DNA of 9,255 bases, taken from positions 1 through 9,255 of the forward strand of contig JAQUPC010000086.1 in assembly GCA_028716765.1 (NCBI GenBank), given 5' to 3'. Origin of the DNA: Alphaproteobacteria bacterium (lineage in GTDB: Bacteria > Pseudomonadota > Alphaproteobacteria > UBA9219). The position numbers were made by a program, and so were the translations under genes. The first letter of the stretch is position 1. Each line of letters begins with the position of its first letter. Of this stretch, positions 1 to 8,410 are shown one piece after another. The notes under the pieces were generated by a model. The model did not search any database, had not been told where the DNA came from, and saw only the letters and a program-made list of their open reading frames with translations.

Positions 1-27
1 CTTAGGCAGTCTCGCGCATAACGATAA

Positions 28-1707
<1,680 letters not shown>

Positions 1708-1715
1708 GCCGCATG

Positions 1716-1720
1716 CCTTA
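1716..1720 (-). promoter_or_regulatory. Ribosome binding site of ettA
   Basis: The minus strand reads TAAGG here, 8 nt before the ATG at 1707. This is the best Shine-Dalgarno match in the leader and selects that start over the in-frame start at 1755. Confidence 0.6.
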
Positions 1721-1851
1721 GCATAAACGCAACAAAAAACCAAAACCCGGCCCAAGAGCCGAATGGGAAGGAAATTGAAGCCCTTAAAGGCTTGGCGGAA
1801 ATACGATTATGCTTCCTTGTTTAAGCTTTATTAACCATAATCTGGCGATCT

Positions 1852-1865
1852 GGTTTCTAGAAACC
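1852..1865. promoter_or_regulatory. Perfect 14-bp palindrome, candidate operator for the chemoreceptor gene
   Basis: GGTTTCTAGAAACC is its own reverse complement. It ends 19 nt before the chemoreceptor ATG, just ahead of the ribosome binding site. CATAAT at 1835-1840 resembles a -10 box (5 of 6), which would place the palindrome just downstream of the transcription start, where a repressor could block. No good -35 box is visible. It lies in the 177-bp gap between the divergent ettA and chemoreceptor genes, so it could serve either. The operator role is inferred; the symmetry is seen directly. Confidence 0.35.
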
Positions 1866-1871
1866 GATTCT

Positions 1872-1876
1872 GGGAG
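1872..1876 (+). promoter_or_regulatory. Ribosome binding site of the chemoreceptor gene
   Basis: GGGAG lies 8 nt before the ATG at 1885. It overlaps an in-frame GTG at 1876 that would otherwise be the first start codon, so the site argues for ATG 1885. Confidence 0.6.
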
Positions 1877-1884
1877 TGATCGCC

Positions 1885-3282
1885 ATGATGTTCTGTTTGA
1901 AACACAAGTCCGCCGATGGCCATGCAGAGAAAAAAGAGGCTGAAATACCGTCTAATTACGTGGACACCAACAGCCTTGCCGAATGCATCAACATGCTGGT
2001 CAAGGACGGGCATCACGAACTGCTGAAATGCACAAAAACGGCCAGTCAGGTTTTAAAACCTGTCGCGAAGGCGATTCAGGACAGATTAACCCAAAGACTG
2101 AAAACGCTGGTTTATTTGTGGACGGAACAGACGGTGCCGCTCATGGGCATTGCCGAGATGATCGCCAATGCGCAGGAACTCCAGAACCGCAATCAGGCTA
2201 TGGCTTCGGCATCGGAAGAAATGGCGGCCTCCATCGGCGAGATGGCCCGTTCGGCTTCGCTTGTCTCTCAGGATTCGCAAGCCGCCAAGCAGGATCTTGT
2301 GCAAAGCGTCGGCGCCGTCGATCAGGCCGTAACCACGATGGAAGGGATAGCCGCTGCGTTCGGCGAACTAAAGGACAAGGTTCAAAATCTCGACAAAGCT
2401 TCGGAACAAATCACCTCAATTCTGAAAACCATCGAGCAAATCGCCAGCCAGACCAATTTGCTGGCATTAAACGCGACGATCGAAGCGGCGCGCGCAGGGG
2501 AGGCCGGGAAAGGGTTCGCAGTCGTGGCCAGCGAGGTTAAAAGCCTCGCCAAGCAGACGTCGAGCGCGACCGAGGATATCCGTCAGCGCATAACGGCGCT
2601 TCAAAGCGGTATGAGCGATATGTTGACCTCCATGAACGACGGCACGGCCCGCGTTGATCAGGGGTCGGAAGTCATCAAAATTGTCGGCGAGAGGATTCGC
2701 TCGATGGGCGAGCGCGTCGATTCCGTGGCGCAGAAGATGTTGACGGTGTCTTCGACGGTCGAGGAGCAATCGAAAGTCACCAATGAAGTCGCCAGCAATA
2801 TTGCGGCTATCGTGCCTATGGCGGATCACCTGACGAAGGGGATCGGCAGTTTGTCCGATTCCATCGAGAAATCAGGCGTTTATATACGTGGCGCGATTGA
2901 AGATATTGCCAAGAATCCCGATGCCTCCATGCTGGTTCAGGTAGCCAAAGCCGACCATGCCAGCTTTAAAAAGCGCATCATCGATACCCTGATCGGGCAC
3001 GGAAACGCGAAAAGCGGCGACCTGCCTGATCATCACGGATGCCGCCTTGGCAAGTGGTATGACGCCATCACCGAAGAGCGCATCCGCGCGCTGCCGGCGT
3101 TCCAGCGCCTCGTTGAGCCGCATCAGCGCGTTCACCATTTCGGCAAAGAAGCTTTGGAGTATCACGCCAAAGGCGATTTCGTGGCGGCGCTTGAGAAGGC
3201 CAAGGAACTTGACAGGGCTTCGGCGGAGGTGATCGCCGGGCTGGATGACCTCGGCAAGAATATCGAGGAAACACAGGAATAA
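1885..3282 (+). CDS. Soluble methyl-accepting chemotaxis protein with C-terminal CZB zinc-binding domain
   Basis: Chemoreceptor signalling protein expected to control a CheA/CheW array. The 465-residue product has no membrane segment or signal peptide, so it should be cytoplasmic. Residues 1-100 are helical with no sensor domain I recognise. Residues about 105-330 form the long coiled-coil signalling hairpin; its conserved tip runs from [20 protein letters not shown] to [11 protein letters not shown] (about 186-219). Residues about 355-420 match the CZB pattern of zinc ligands: HASF (His358), CRLGKW (Cys386) and HQRVH (His413, His417). The spacings of 24 and 21 residues are within the usual ranges. 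CZB domains bind zinc and have been linked to zinc and hypochlorite sensing in other bacteria; the ligand here is not known. GTG 1876 and ATG 1888 are alternative starts. The gene stands alone: no che genes in the window, divergent from ettA, convergent with the methyltransferase. Confidence 0.93.
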   Translation: MMFCLKHKSADGHAEKKEAEIPSNYVDTNSLAECINMLVKDGHHELLKCTKTASQVLKPVAKAIQDRLTQRLKTLVYLWTEQTVPLMGIAEMIANAQELQNRNQAMASASEEMAASIGEMARSASLVSQDSQAAKQDLVQSVGAVDQAVTTMEGIAAAFGELKDKVQNLDKASEQITSILKTIEQIASQTNLLALNATIEAARAGEAGKGFAVVASEVKSLAKQTSSATEDIRQRITALQSGMSDMLTSMNDGTARVDQGSEVIKIVGERIRSMGERVDSVAQKMLTVSSTVEEQSKVTNEVASNIAAIVPMADHLTKGIGSLSDSIEKSGVYIRGAIEDIAKNPDASMLVQVAKADHASFKKRIIDTLIGHGNAKSGDLPDHHGCRLGKWYDAITEERIRALPAFQRLVEPHQRVHHFGKEALEYHAKGDFVAALEKAKELDRASAEVIAGLDDLGKNIEETQE

Positions 3283-3325
3283 TTTTAGGCGGTTTTTTGT
3301 GCCGTGAGGGCGTAGCCCGGGGGCG

Positions 3326-4102
3326 TCACGCCGTGATCTGCGCCACCGCATAATTGGCCATGCATAATTCGGGATATTGCCGGCCGAGCTTTTCCAGCCC
3401 AAGGAGATGTTTTCGCGTCAGTTCCCCGTTTTTTAGCCAGCGCGTAAGCTGGAAATCGGCGAAAGGCTTGAACAGCAAGCCTCCGTCCGAAACAACCGAG
3501 AATGAATTGGCCTCAACTTCCTTGCGCAATTCCCCGATGTCATACGTGCGGCGGTGGCCGCTGCGCAAATCGTTGCGGGTCAAATCGTCCAGACCCTCGA
3601 TCATGCCCATGGCTTGCGCGAACTGGCGCGAAAGGGCCGAACGGTTGGGGACAATAAGAAACAGGGAGCCGCCCGGCTTAAGGGCCTGGCGGGCGATCCG
3701 GTAAATGACAGACGTATCGGCAATGTGTTCGTTCACAAACGAGGCGATGACGGCGTCATAACGGCGCTCAGGCTGAAATTGCTCGAACAAGCTTTCTATG
3801 ACATGAAGGCCCGGATGATTCATTTGCCGCAGCGTTTCGCAAAACAAACCTGACCCCTCGACGATGTCGACGGCATCGAAGACGTTCAGCAGATAACGGG
3901 AAAAATCGCCCTTTCCGCCGCCGAGTTCCAGAGCCCTGCCGTTCTTGAGCCACGGCGCGAAGGTCCGAAGGGCGGCCTCATAGAGGTGGCTATAGAGAGG
4001 GTTAATGGCGTAGACGGCCGCCGTTGCCGCCGCGATTTTGTCGAGCTTCCGTTTTTCCTCGGCGACGTTGAGAATACCGGCGTGGGCGGACATTTCGCTC
4101 AT
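3326..4102 (-). CDS. Class I SAM-dependent methyltransferase, substrate unknown
   Basis: Cytoplasmic methyltransferase of the Rossmann type (Methyltransf_11/23-like). Using the ATG at 4102 the product is 258 aa. SAM-binding motif I is LELGGGKGDF (58-67), the acidic end of strand 2 is in VDIVEGS (Glu82), motif II is around YDAVIASFVNEHI (115-127), and LKPGG (141-145) precedes strand 5. The C-terminal GHRRTYD stretch (182-188) followed by a glycine-rich, aromatic segment resembles methyltransferases often found with surface-glycan genes. That is only a resemblance, and no glycan genes are nearby. The start is uncertain: an in-frame TTG at 4165 would add 21 low-complexity residues but has no ribosome binding site, and ATG 4093 is also possible. 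No start has a clear Shine-Dalgarno. The stop is 43 bp from that of the convergent chemoreceptor; I see no convincing terminator between them. Confidence 0.85.
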   Translation of the reverse strand: MSEMSAHAGILNVAEEKRKLDKIAAATAAVYAINPLYSHLYEAALRTFAPWLKNGRALELGGGKGDFSRYLLNVFDAVDIVEGSGLFCETLRQMNHPGLHVIESLFEQFQPERRYDAVIASFVNEHIADTSVIYRIARQALKPGGSLFLIVPNRSALSRQFAQAMGMIEGLDDLTRNDLRSGHRRTYDIGELRKEVEANSFSVVSDGGLLFKPFADFQLTRWLKNGELTRKHLLGLEKLGRQYPELCMANYAVAQITA

Positions 4103-4165
4103 AGGATCAAAGGGCGTAGCGTTGATTGGCGGCGGTTGAGAAGCGCCGGAGGCAGGGCAAATCAA

Positions 4166-4194
4166 TCAATAGCCGCAGAAGCCGGTCAGGACAA
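4166..4194 (-). promoter_or_regulatory. Weak candidate promoter of the methyltransferase gene
   Basis: The minus strand shows TTGTCC (4194-4189), a 17-nt spacer and TATTGA (4171-4166). The match to the housekeeping consensus is modest. If real, transcription would begin near 4160 and the TTG at 4165 could not be the start codon. Confidence 0.2.
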
Positions 4195-4205
4195 GGAAAT
4201 CGGAA

Positions 4206-4227
4206 AATTCAGGGAAATCCCTGAATT
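4206..4227. repeat. 22-bp inverted repeat upstream of the methyltransferase gene and tRNA-Glu
   Basis: Arms AATTCAGGGA and TCCCTGAATT are exact reverse complements around a 2-bp AA centre. It lies between two divergent transcription units, about 100 bp before the methyltransferase ATG and 69 bp before the tRNA. No strong T run follows on either strand (only four T on the minus side), so a regulator site is more likely than a terminator. The role is inferred. Confidence 0.4.
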
Positions 4228-4254
4228 GACGCAGCCCGCGCGGCAAAGTTGACC

Positions 4255-4283
4255 TTGATCGGGCCTTGTTTGTGGGATAGAAA
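4255..4283 (+). promoter_or_regulatory. Candidate promoter of tRNA-Glu
   Basis: TTGATC (4255-4260), a 17-bp spacer and TAGAAA (4278-4283) give a plausible -35/-10 pair, each 4 of 6. Transcription would start close to the mature tRNA 5' end at 4296. A better -35 match, TTGACC, sits at 4249-4254, but the region 17-18 bp beyond it is a poor -10. Which hexamer is used cannot be settled from sequence. Confidence 0.35.
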
Positions 4284-4295
4284 GGCCGCCTTCCG

Positions 4296-4371
4296 GTCCC
4301 CTTCGTCTAGTGGCCTAGGACATCGCCCTCTCACGGCGGTAACACGGGTTCAAATCCCGTAGGGGACGCCA
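4296..4371 (+). tRNA. tRNA-Glu (anticodon CTC), CCA encoded
   Basis: A complete cloverleaf decoding GAG codons. The acceptor stem is 7 perfect pairs (GTCCCCT 4296-4302 with AGGGGAC 4361-4367), the discriminator is G4368 and CCA (4369-4371) is encoded. The D arm contains the run CTAGTGGCCTAGGA. The anticodon stem TCGCC/GGCGG (4323-4327, 4335-4339) encloses loop CTCTCAC with anticodon CTC at 4330-4332. The T arm is CGGGT/TTCAAAT/CCCG-type with the standard GGTTCAAATCC core. The 3' end overlaps the left arm of the following palindrome. It appears to be a single-gene unit. Confidence 0.96.
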
Positions 4372-4407
4372 AAGAAAAAGGGCCTTATAAGGCCCTTTTT
4401 CTTTGGC
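4368..4407. terminator. Perfect 40-bp palindrome, two-way intrinsic terminator
   Basis: The left arm GCCAAAGAAAAAGGGCC (4368-4384) and its exact reverse complement (4391-4407) flank TTATAA, itself symmetric, so all 40 bp read the same on both strands. Transcripts from either side form a GGGCC/GGCCC stem followed by TTTTTCTTT, as in rho-independent terminators. It can end the tRNA-Glu transcript on the plus strand and the kinase-flavoprotein operon on the minus strand, keeping the latter from running antisense through the tRNA. The left arm includes the tRNA discriminator base and CCA. Confidence 0.88.
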
Positions 4408-4443
4408 ATGCGCGGCGCGCGATTGAACCCGTAGCTGGCCGTG
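4408..4443 (-). repeat. Degenerate inverted copy of the tRNA-Glu 3' half
   Basis: On the minus strand this segment carries CACGGC (4443-4438) and ACGGGTTCAA (4432-4423), which also occur in tRNA-Glu at 4332-4337 and 4344-4353. The first pair is exactly symmetric about the centre of the 40-bp palindrome and the second is shifted by one base. The rest has diverged, and the acceptor and T stems no longer pair, so it is not a working tRNA. It reads as the worn arm of a larger inverted duplication of about 112 bp (4332-4443). Confidence 0.5.
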
Positions 4444-4446
4444 GAT

Positions 4447-4466
4447 ATGCCCGCCTGCGCGGGCAT
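4447..4466. repeat. REP-like short palindrome
   Basis: ATGCCCGC (4447-4454) and GCGGGCAT (4459-4466) form an 8-bp stem around CTGC. On the minus strand it belongs to the widespread intergenic family that gives the false peptide MPAQAGI when translated. It sits just after the end of the flavoprotein gene, a usual place for such elements. Only one copy is seen in this window. Confidence 0.6.
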
Positions 4467-4495
4467 GACGTAGTTCTGTGTGATCAGGTATTGCT

Positions 4496-5671
4496 CTAGA
4501 TAACCGATCCGGCGGTCCAGCCGCTCGACCATGCCCATTGCAGGTTATAGCCGCCGAGCCACCCCGTTACATCGACGGCTTCGCCTATAACATAAAGCCC
4601 CGGGACCGTTGCCGCCTCCATCGTTTTGGAAGAGAGGGCGCGGGTGTCAACGCCGCCGAGAGTCGCCTCGGCCTTGGCATAGCCTTCGGAGCCTGCCGGA
4701 GTAAGCTTCCAGGTCTTGAGCAGGCTCGCAACGTCCCTCAAGTTTTTGTGAGACAGTTCGCCGATGGGCGCGGCCGGAAAATAAGCCGCCGTGAGGGCCT
4801 GGGCCAGACGTTGGGGCAAGACTTCGCCTAAAACGGTTTTAAGCGCGGCTTTGGGGCGCGCTTTTTTGCGATCGAGCAAAAACGTTTCGGCGTTTGTGTC
4901 CGGCAAGAGGTCGATGGAGATGGGCAGCCCTTCGCTCCAGAAAGATGAAATCTGTAAAATGGCGGGACCGGAAAGGCCGCGATGGGTGAAGATCATGCCC
5001 TCCCGGAAAGAGCGCTTGCCGCAGGAAACAATGACCTCGAGCGACGCGCCGCTCAGGGAGCGCATGAGGCCAAGGGCCTCGCCTTCGAACGTCAAAGGAA
5101 CGAGCGCGGGGCGCGTTTCCGTTAAGGCGAGGCCGAAATATTTCGCCGCCTGATGGCTGAATCCCGTCGCGCCCATTTTTGGTATGGACAGGCCGCCGGT
5201 TGCCAGAACAAGGGAAGGGGCATCGAAGCTTTGCTGTTGGGTTTGAACGTGGAAAAAGCCGGGCTTTGTTAAACTCGCGATATTCTGGCCAAGGCGCATG
5301 TCAACATGGGCCTCGCGGCATTCGGCAAGCAACATATCGACGATCTTATGTGCCGCGTTGTCGCAGAACAGTTGACCGAGCGTTTTTTCGTGATACGGGA
5401 TTTTGTGTTTTTCTACCAAGGCGATGAAATCATGCTGCGTGAAAGTTTTTAACGCCGAGCGGCAGAAATGAGGGTTGCTCGAGACGTAGCGGTCCGGCGC
5501 GATATGCCTGTTCGTGAAATTGCAGCGGCCGCCGCCCGAGACAAGGATCTTCGATCCGGCCCGATCCGCACGATCCAGCAGAAGAACTTTTCGGCCGCGC
5601 TGGCCCGCGCGCAGGGCGCAAATGAGGCCCGAGGCGCCCGCGCCAATAACGATAACGTCAAACTTTTGCAT
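4496..5671 (-). CDS. YhiN/HI0933-family NAD(P)/FAD-dependent flavoprotein
   Basis: Predicted FAD-binding oxidoreductase of the HI0933/YhiN family (BaiN-like), cytoplasmic; the substrate is unknown for most members. The 391 aa equal the usual family length. The N-terminal dinucleotide-binding motif is VIGAGASG (8-15). The family hallmark SGGGRCNFTN is at 45-54, a second nucleotide-binding ATGG at 157-160, GATGFSHQ at 167-174, and the C-terminal FAD-contacting block GEAVDVTGWLGGYNLQWAWSSG spans 363-384. There are no membrane segments. The start ATG at 5671 follows the stop of the tripartite kinase by 9 bp. The only purine-rich stretch upstream (GGAAAAG) is 14 nt away, so translation is probably coupled to the kinase. 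The gene ends about 90 bp before the two-way terminator. Membership is certain; the reaction is not. The link with a kinase operon suggests a redox-related job (inference). Confidence 0.92.
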   Translation of the reverse strand: MQKFDVIVIGAGASGLICALRAGQRGRKVLLLDRADRAGSKILVSGGGRCNFTNRHIAPDRYVSSNPHFCRSALKTFTQHDFIALVEKHKIPYHEKTLGQLFCDNAAHKIVDMLLAECREAHVDMRLGQNIASLTKPGFFHVQTQQQSFDAPSLVLATGGLSIPKMGATGFSHQAAKYFGLALTETRPALVPLTFEGEALGLMRSLSGASLEVIVSCGKRSFREGMIFTHRGLSGPAILQISSFWSEGLPISIDLLPDTNAETFLLDRKKARPKAALKTVLGEVLPQRLAQALTAAYFPAAPIGELSHKNLRDVASLLKTWKLTPAGSEGYAKAEATLGGVDTRALSSKTMEAATVPGLYVIGEAVDVTGWLGGYNLQWAWSSGWTAGSVI

Positions 5672-5680
5672 GGTTTCGGA

Positions 5681-8410
5681 TCAGGCTTTTCCAATTCCTT
5701 CGTTGTTCATTTCAACCGATTTTATGGCTTCGAAGAAGGTTTTGTAAGCAGAACGGAATTCCTCAAGCCTCGGCTCGGCGTCCTTGAGGCCATTATTTTT
5801 CCCGATCACTTCGAGTTCCCCGCAAAGCCGTGAAAGCTCATTGCCCCCGATTTGCCGCGCCACGGATTTAAGCGCGTGGGCGCTCTCCGTGAGTTCCGCA
5901 GCGTTATGCGCGGCGATCGCCCGGGTGATCTCATCAAATATTCGCGCGCTGTCTTTCAGGGTCAATTCGATGAACTTTCCGGTTTTTTCGGGCATGGAAG
6001 AATACCAGCCGTTTAAAACCGACGCATCAAAGGCCTCCGTGTCTTGGGCGGGCTGATGGTTTGCAACGGCTGTGCCGGAGCCGGAAGGCTTTTCCTCGTG
6101 CGCGCGCCACTTGTCGAGCGCGCTTGCCAAATATTCCTGTTTGACGGGCTTTGAAATAAAATCATTCATGCCTGAACTGAGACATTTTTCTATTTCTTCG
6201 GGAAAGGAATGCGCCGTGAGGGCGATGACCGGCGTTTTCGTGTCGCCCTTTTTCCGTATTTCCCGGGTCGCGTCATAACCGTTCATGACGGGCATGCTGC
6301 AATCCATAAAAACGGCGTCGTAGGTTTTTACGGACATCATCTCAAGGGCGCTTTTCCCGTTGCTGACCGCTTCTACGACGCAGCCGAGATCAACCAGCAT
6401 TTCGGAAATCACAAACCTGTTGATTTCGATGTCTTCGACGATCAAAACTCTGCAGCCCTTATGGCTGGTGCGGATCGGGCAGGCGTTCGTATTCGTTTCG
6501 CAGCCCTTAACGTCTTCCGCCGTCGAGATTGCAAGAGGAATTTCGAACCAAAAAACGGAGCCGTCGACGCCGTTGCTTTCGACGCCGATCTTTCCATCCA
6601 TCATTTCGACCAGGGCCTGGCAAATGGGCAGGCCGAGACCCGTGCCGTTGATCGCGGCCAGACGGTTTATTTGAGTGAATTTTTCGAAGATAAACTTTTG
6701 CGCTTCTTGCGGGACGCCCGGCCCCGTGTCCTTTACGGCAAAACGGATCCTCGGGTTTTCCTTATTGCCCGAAAGGGAAAAGCGCGCTTCGACGCTGCCT
6801 CGATCCGTATATTTTATCGCGTTGCTGACGAGATTGGCGACGACCTGTCTCAGGCGGTAGGGATCGGCGACAATAAGATGCGGCACCTCGCCGGAAACGT
6901 CTATGCCGAACCGGAGATCTTTTGCCTTGGCCTGGGCGGCGAATAAACTTGCCGCTATCTCGGCCTCGTGGCGCAGGTCGAGACAGGCGGGGTTAAAGTC
7001 TATTTTTCCAGCCTCGATCTTGGATAAATCAAGAATGTCGTTGATAATGATCAACAGGAGTTCGCCTGAACTGCGGATAATTTCCAAATAATTTCTTTGA
7101 CGATCGTCAAGGTCCATTTTGGCGAACAATTCGGCCGTGGCCAAAACGCCGTTAAGAGGTGTGCGTATTTCGTGGCTCATATTGGCAAGGAATTCGGATT
7201 TGGTCCGGCTTGCTTGCTCGGCGATTTGCCTTTGGGCGTCAAGTTCCCGGTTGAGCGCGAGAAGCTTGATCTCCGTGGTTTGAAGTTCCTCGTTGTCGCG
7301 GCGAATGCGATGAATGTGAGCCACGATGCCCACAATCAGGAGCAGGACGGCGGCCCCTCCCATAATCGCTACAAGCGAGATCATAAAGGCTTCGGACTCG
7401 ATCTCATCGAGCCGGGATATGCGCGTGTAGGTTTGCAGCGACAAGCCGCAGTCGCAATGGGTGCATTTCGAAAAGAGATAATATCCCGGGCGATCGTCGA
7501 CCTGCATAAGGTTCGGGTATTCCGGAAGCCCTGCCGGCCGTATGTTGAGCGGGATGAAATCCGATTTTTTATAAAGCGCCAGAAGCTTATCCTTTGAGAA
7601 AAGCTCCAGACGGGCGGAATCCGTGCTTTTCATGACCATTTCCGGATCATGCGCGGCGATTATGATGCCGTTCTCTTCGGTAATGAAAACTTCATCGTTA
7701 TCGACAAACCGCCGAAGACGAGAAGCCGGAAGCTTAATGACCACGACGCCGACAATGCTTTTTCCGTCGTGGACCGGCGCCGAAAAGTACAGCCCCGGCT
7801 TATCCACTTGTTGCTCAACGGTATACTGAAACCCGCGTTCGCCGGCCATTGCCTGCTTGAAAAAAATGCGGTCGGCGTAATTAACGCCGTTGGGCTCCTT
7901 GCATTCGGGAGAATTGCTTGAGGCAAGACAAACTCCCTTTATATCCATGACCCAAACGGCATCGTAGCCGAGCGATTTTGCGACAACATCAAGATGACGA
8001 TTGAGGGCGGCAATATCCGGGCGGTCTATACCTTTAAGAGTGTCCCCGGTTTTCGAGGAGGCCTTGTTGTTCGAGACCTGAACGTTCACAAGAACATCGA
8101 TAACCTGTTTTTCGTCGCCGATCATGACCGGAATGCCGCGTATTCTGTCCGTTTCCTGGATGAAATGGTCGCGGTATCCCTCGGCTTTCCGGTTCAATGC
8201 TTCGCTTGCCGTCTTGATCTCTTTTTCCCTGCGGATTTCATAAAGATGTTTGGTCAGCATATAATCGGCGCCGATAATGCTGATCAGAAAGAATACAACC
8301 GTGGCCGTAAAACAGGTTGCGCGCCGCAGGCAATTTATCCGGCGCGGTTTTGGATGGGCCGGGGCCGTGCCATCCGCAGCCATGCTGATCGTTTGTGAAT
8401 CCGGATTCAT
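5681..8410 (-). CDS. Tripartite hybrid sensor histidine kinase (sensor, HisKA, HATPase, REC, HPt)
   Basis: Inner-membrane kinase with a full internal phosphorelay, BarA/ArcB-like in layout; 909 aa. Membrane segments lie at about 33-52 and 342-366. Between them is an extracytoplasmic domain of about 290 residues that looks like a double Cache sensor (for example NYADRIFFKQAMAGE and the GVVVIK strand near 177-226, and a second unit around ITEENGIIIAAHDP). Near its end is a C-x-x-C-x-C group (Cys316, 319, 321), with Cys161 and Cys170 elsewhere. A coiled coil leads to HisKA (NMSHEIRTPLNG, His413). HATPase follows (N box NLVSNAIKYT 526-535, DTGPG 561-565, GTGLGL 589-594). REC covers about 653-768 (Asp703 in FMDCSMP, Thr732, Lys754) and HPt about 794-901 (His845 in AHALKSVARQIG). 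ATG 8410 is preferred because it overlaps the upstream stop as ATGA; ATG 8422 is the alternative. Neither has a clear ribosome binding site. Confidence 0.93.
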   Translation of the reverse strand: MNPDSQTISMAADGTAPAHPKPRRINCLRRATCFTATVVFFLISIIGADYMLTKHLYEIRREKEIKTASEALNRKAEGYRDHFIQETDRIRGIPVMIGDEKQVIDVLVNVQVSNNKASSKTGDTLKGIDRPDIAALNRHLDVVAKSLGYDAVWVMDIKGVCLASSNSPECKEPNGVNYADRIFFKQAMAGERGFQYTVEQQVDKPGLYFSAPVHDGKSIVGVVVIKLPASRLRRFVDNDEVFITEENGIIIAAHDPEMVMKSTDSARLELFSKDKLLALYKKSDFIPLNIRPAGLPEYPNLMQVDDRPGYYLFSKCTHCDCGLSLQTYTRISRLDEIESEAFMISLVAIMGGAAVLLLIVGIVAHIHRIRRDNEELQTTEIKLLALNRELDAQRQIAEQASRTKSEFLANMSHEIRTPLNGVLATAELFAKMDLDDRQRNYLEIIRSSGELLLIIINDILDLSKIEAGKIDFNPACLDLRHEAEIAASLFAAQAKAKDLRFGIDVSGEVPHLIVADPYRLRQVVANLVSNAIKYTDRGSVEARFSLSGNKENPRIRFAVKDTGPGVPQEAQKFIFEKFTQINRLAAINGTGLGLPICQALVEMMDGKIGVESNGVDGSVFWFEIPLAISTAEDVKGCETNTNACPIRTSHKGCRVLIVEDIEINRFVISEMLVDLGCVVEAVSNGKSALEMMSVKTYDAVFMDCSMPVMNGYDATREIRKKGDTKTPVIALTAHSFPEEIEKCLSSGMNDFISKPVKQEYLASALDKWRAHEEKPSGSGTAVANHQPAQDTEAFDASVLNGWYSSMPEKTGKFIELTLKDSARIFDEITRAIAAHNAAELTESAHALKSVARQIGGNELSRLCGELEVIGKNNGLKDAEPRLEEFRSAYKTFFEAIKSVEMNNEGIGKA

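Noticed and set aside
1..27. Sequence beyond the ettA stop at the left edge
   Set aside because: It is too short to hold a recognisable gene or terminator; nothing can be supported.
1831..2016. A 61-codon minus-strand frame over the chemoreceptor start
   Set aside because: It overlaps the well-supported chemoreceptor N-terminus and shows no motif or ribosome binding site.
3291..3332. Possible terminator between the convergent chemoreceptor and methyltransferase genes
   Set aside because: There is a six-T run at 3293-3298 and small stems such as GGGC-GTA-GCCC (3308-3318) inside CGTGA/TCACG (3303-3307, 3326-3330), but on neither strand does a T run follow a stem.
4103..4165. N-terminal extension of the methyltransferase from TTG 4165
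   Set aside because: The added 21 residues are Pro/Ala/Ser-rich and unlike the family, no ribosome binding site precedes the TTG, and the best promoter candidate would start transcription after it.
4350..4538. A 62-codon minus-strand frame over the tRNA end, palindrome and REP-like repeat
   Set aside because: Its peptide contains the MPAQAGI string typical of a translated intergenic repeat, it runs through the tRNA and terminator, and its start lies inside the flavoprotein gene.
6209..6946. A 245-codon plus-strand frame opposite the tripartite kinase
   Set aside because: It lies fully inside the kinase coding region, shows no domain or ribosome binding site, and is the mirror of the REC and HATPase codons.
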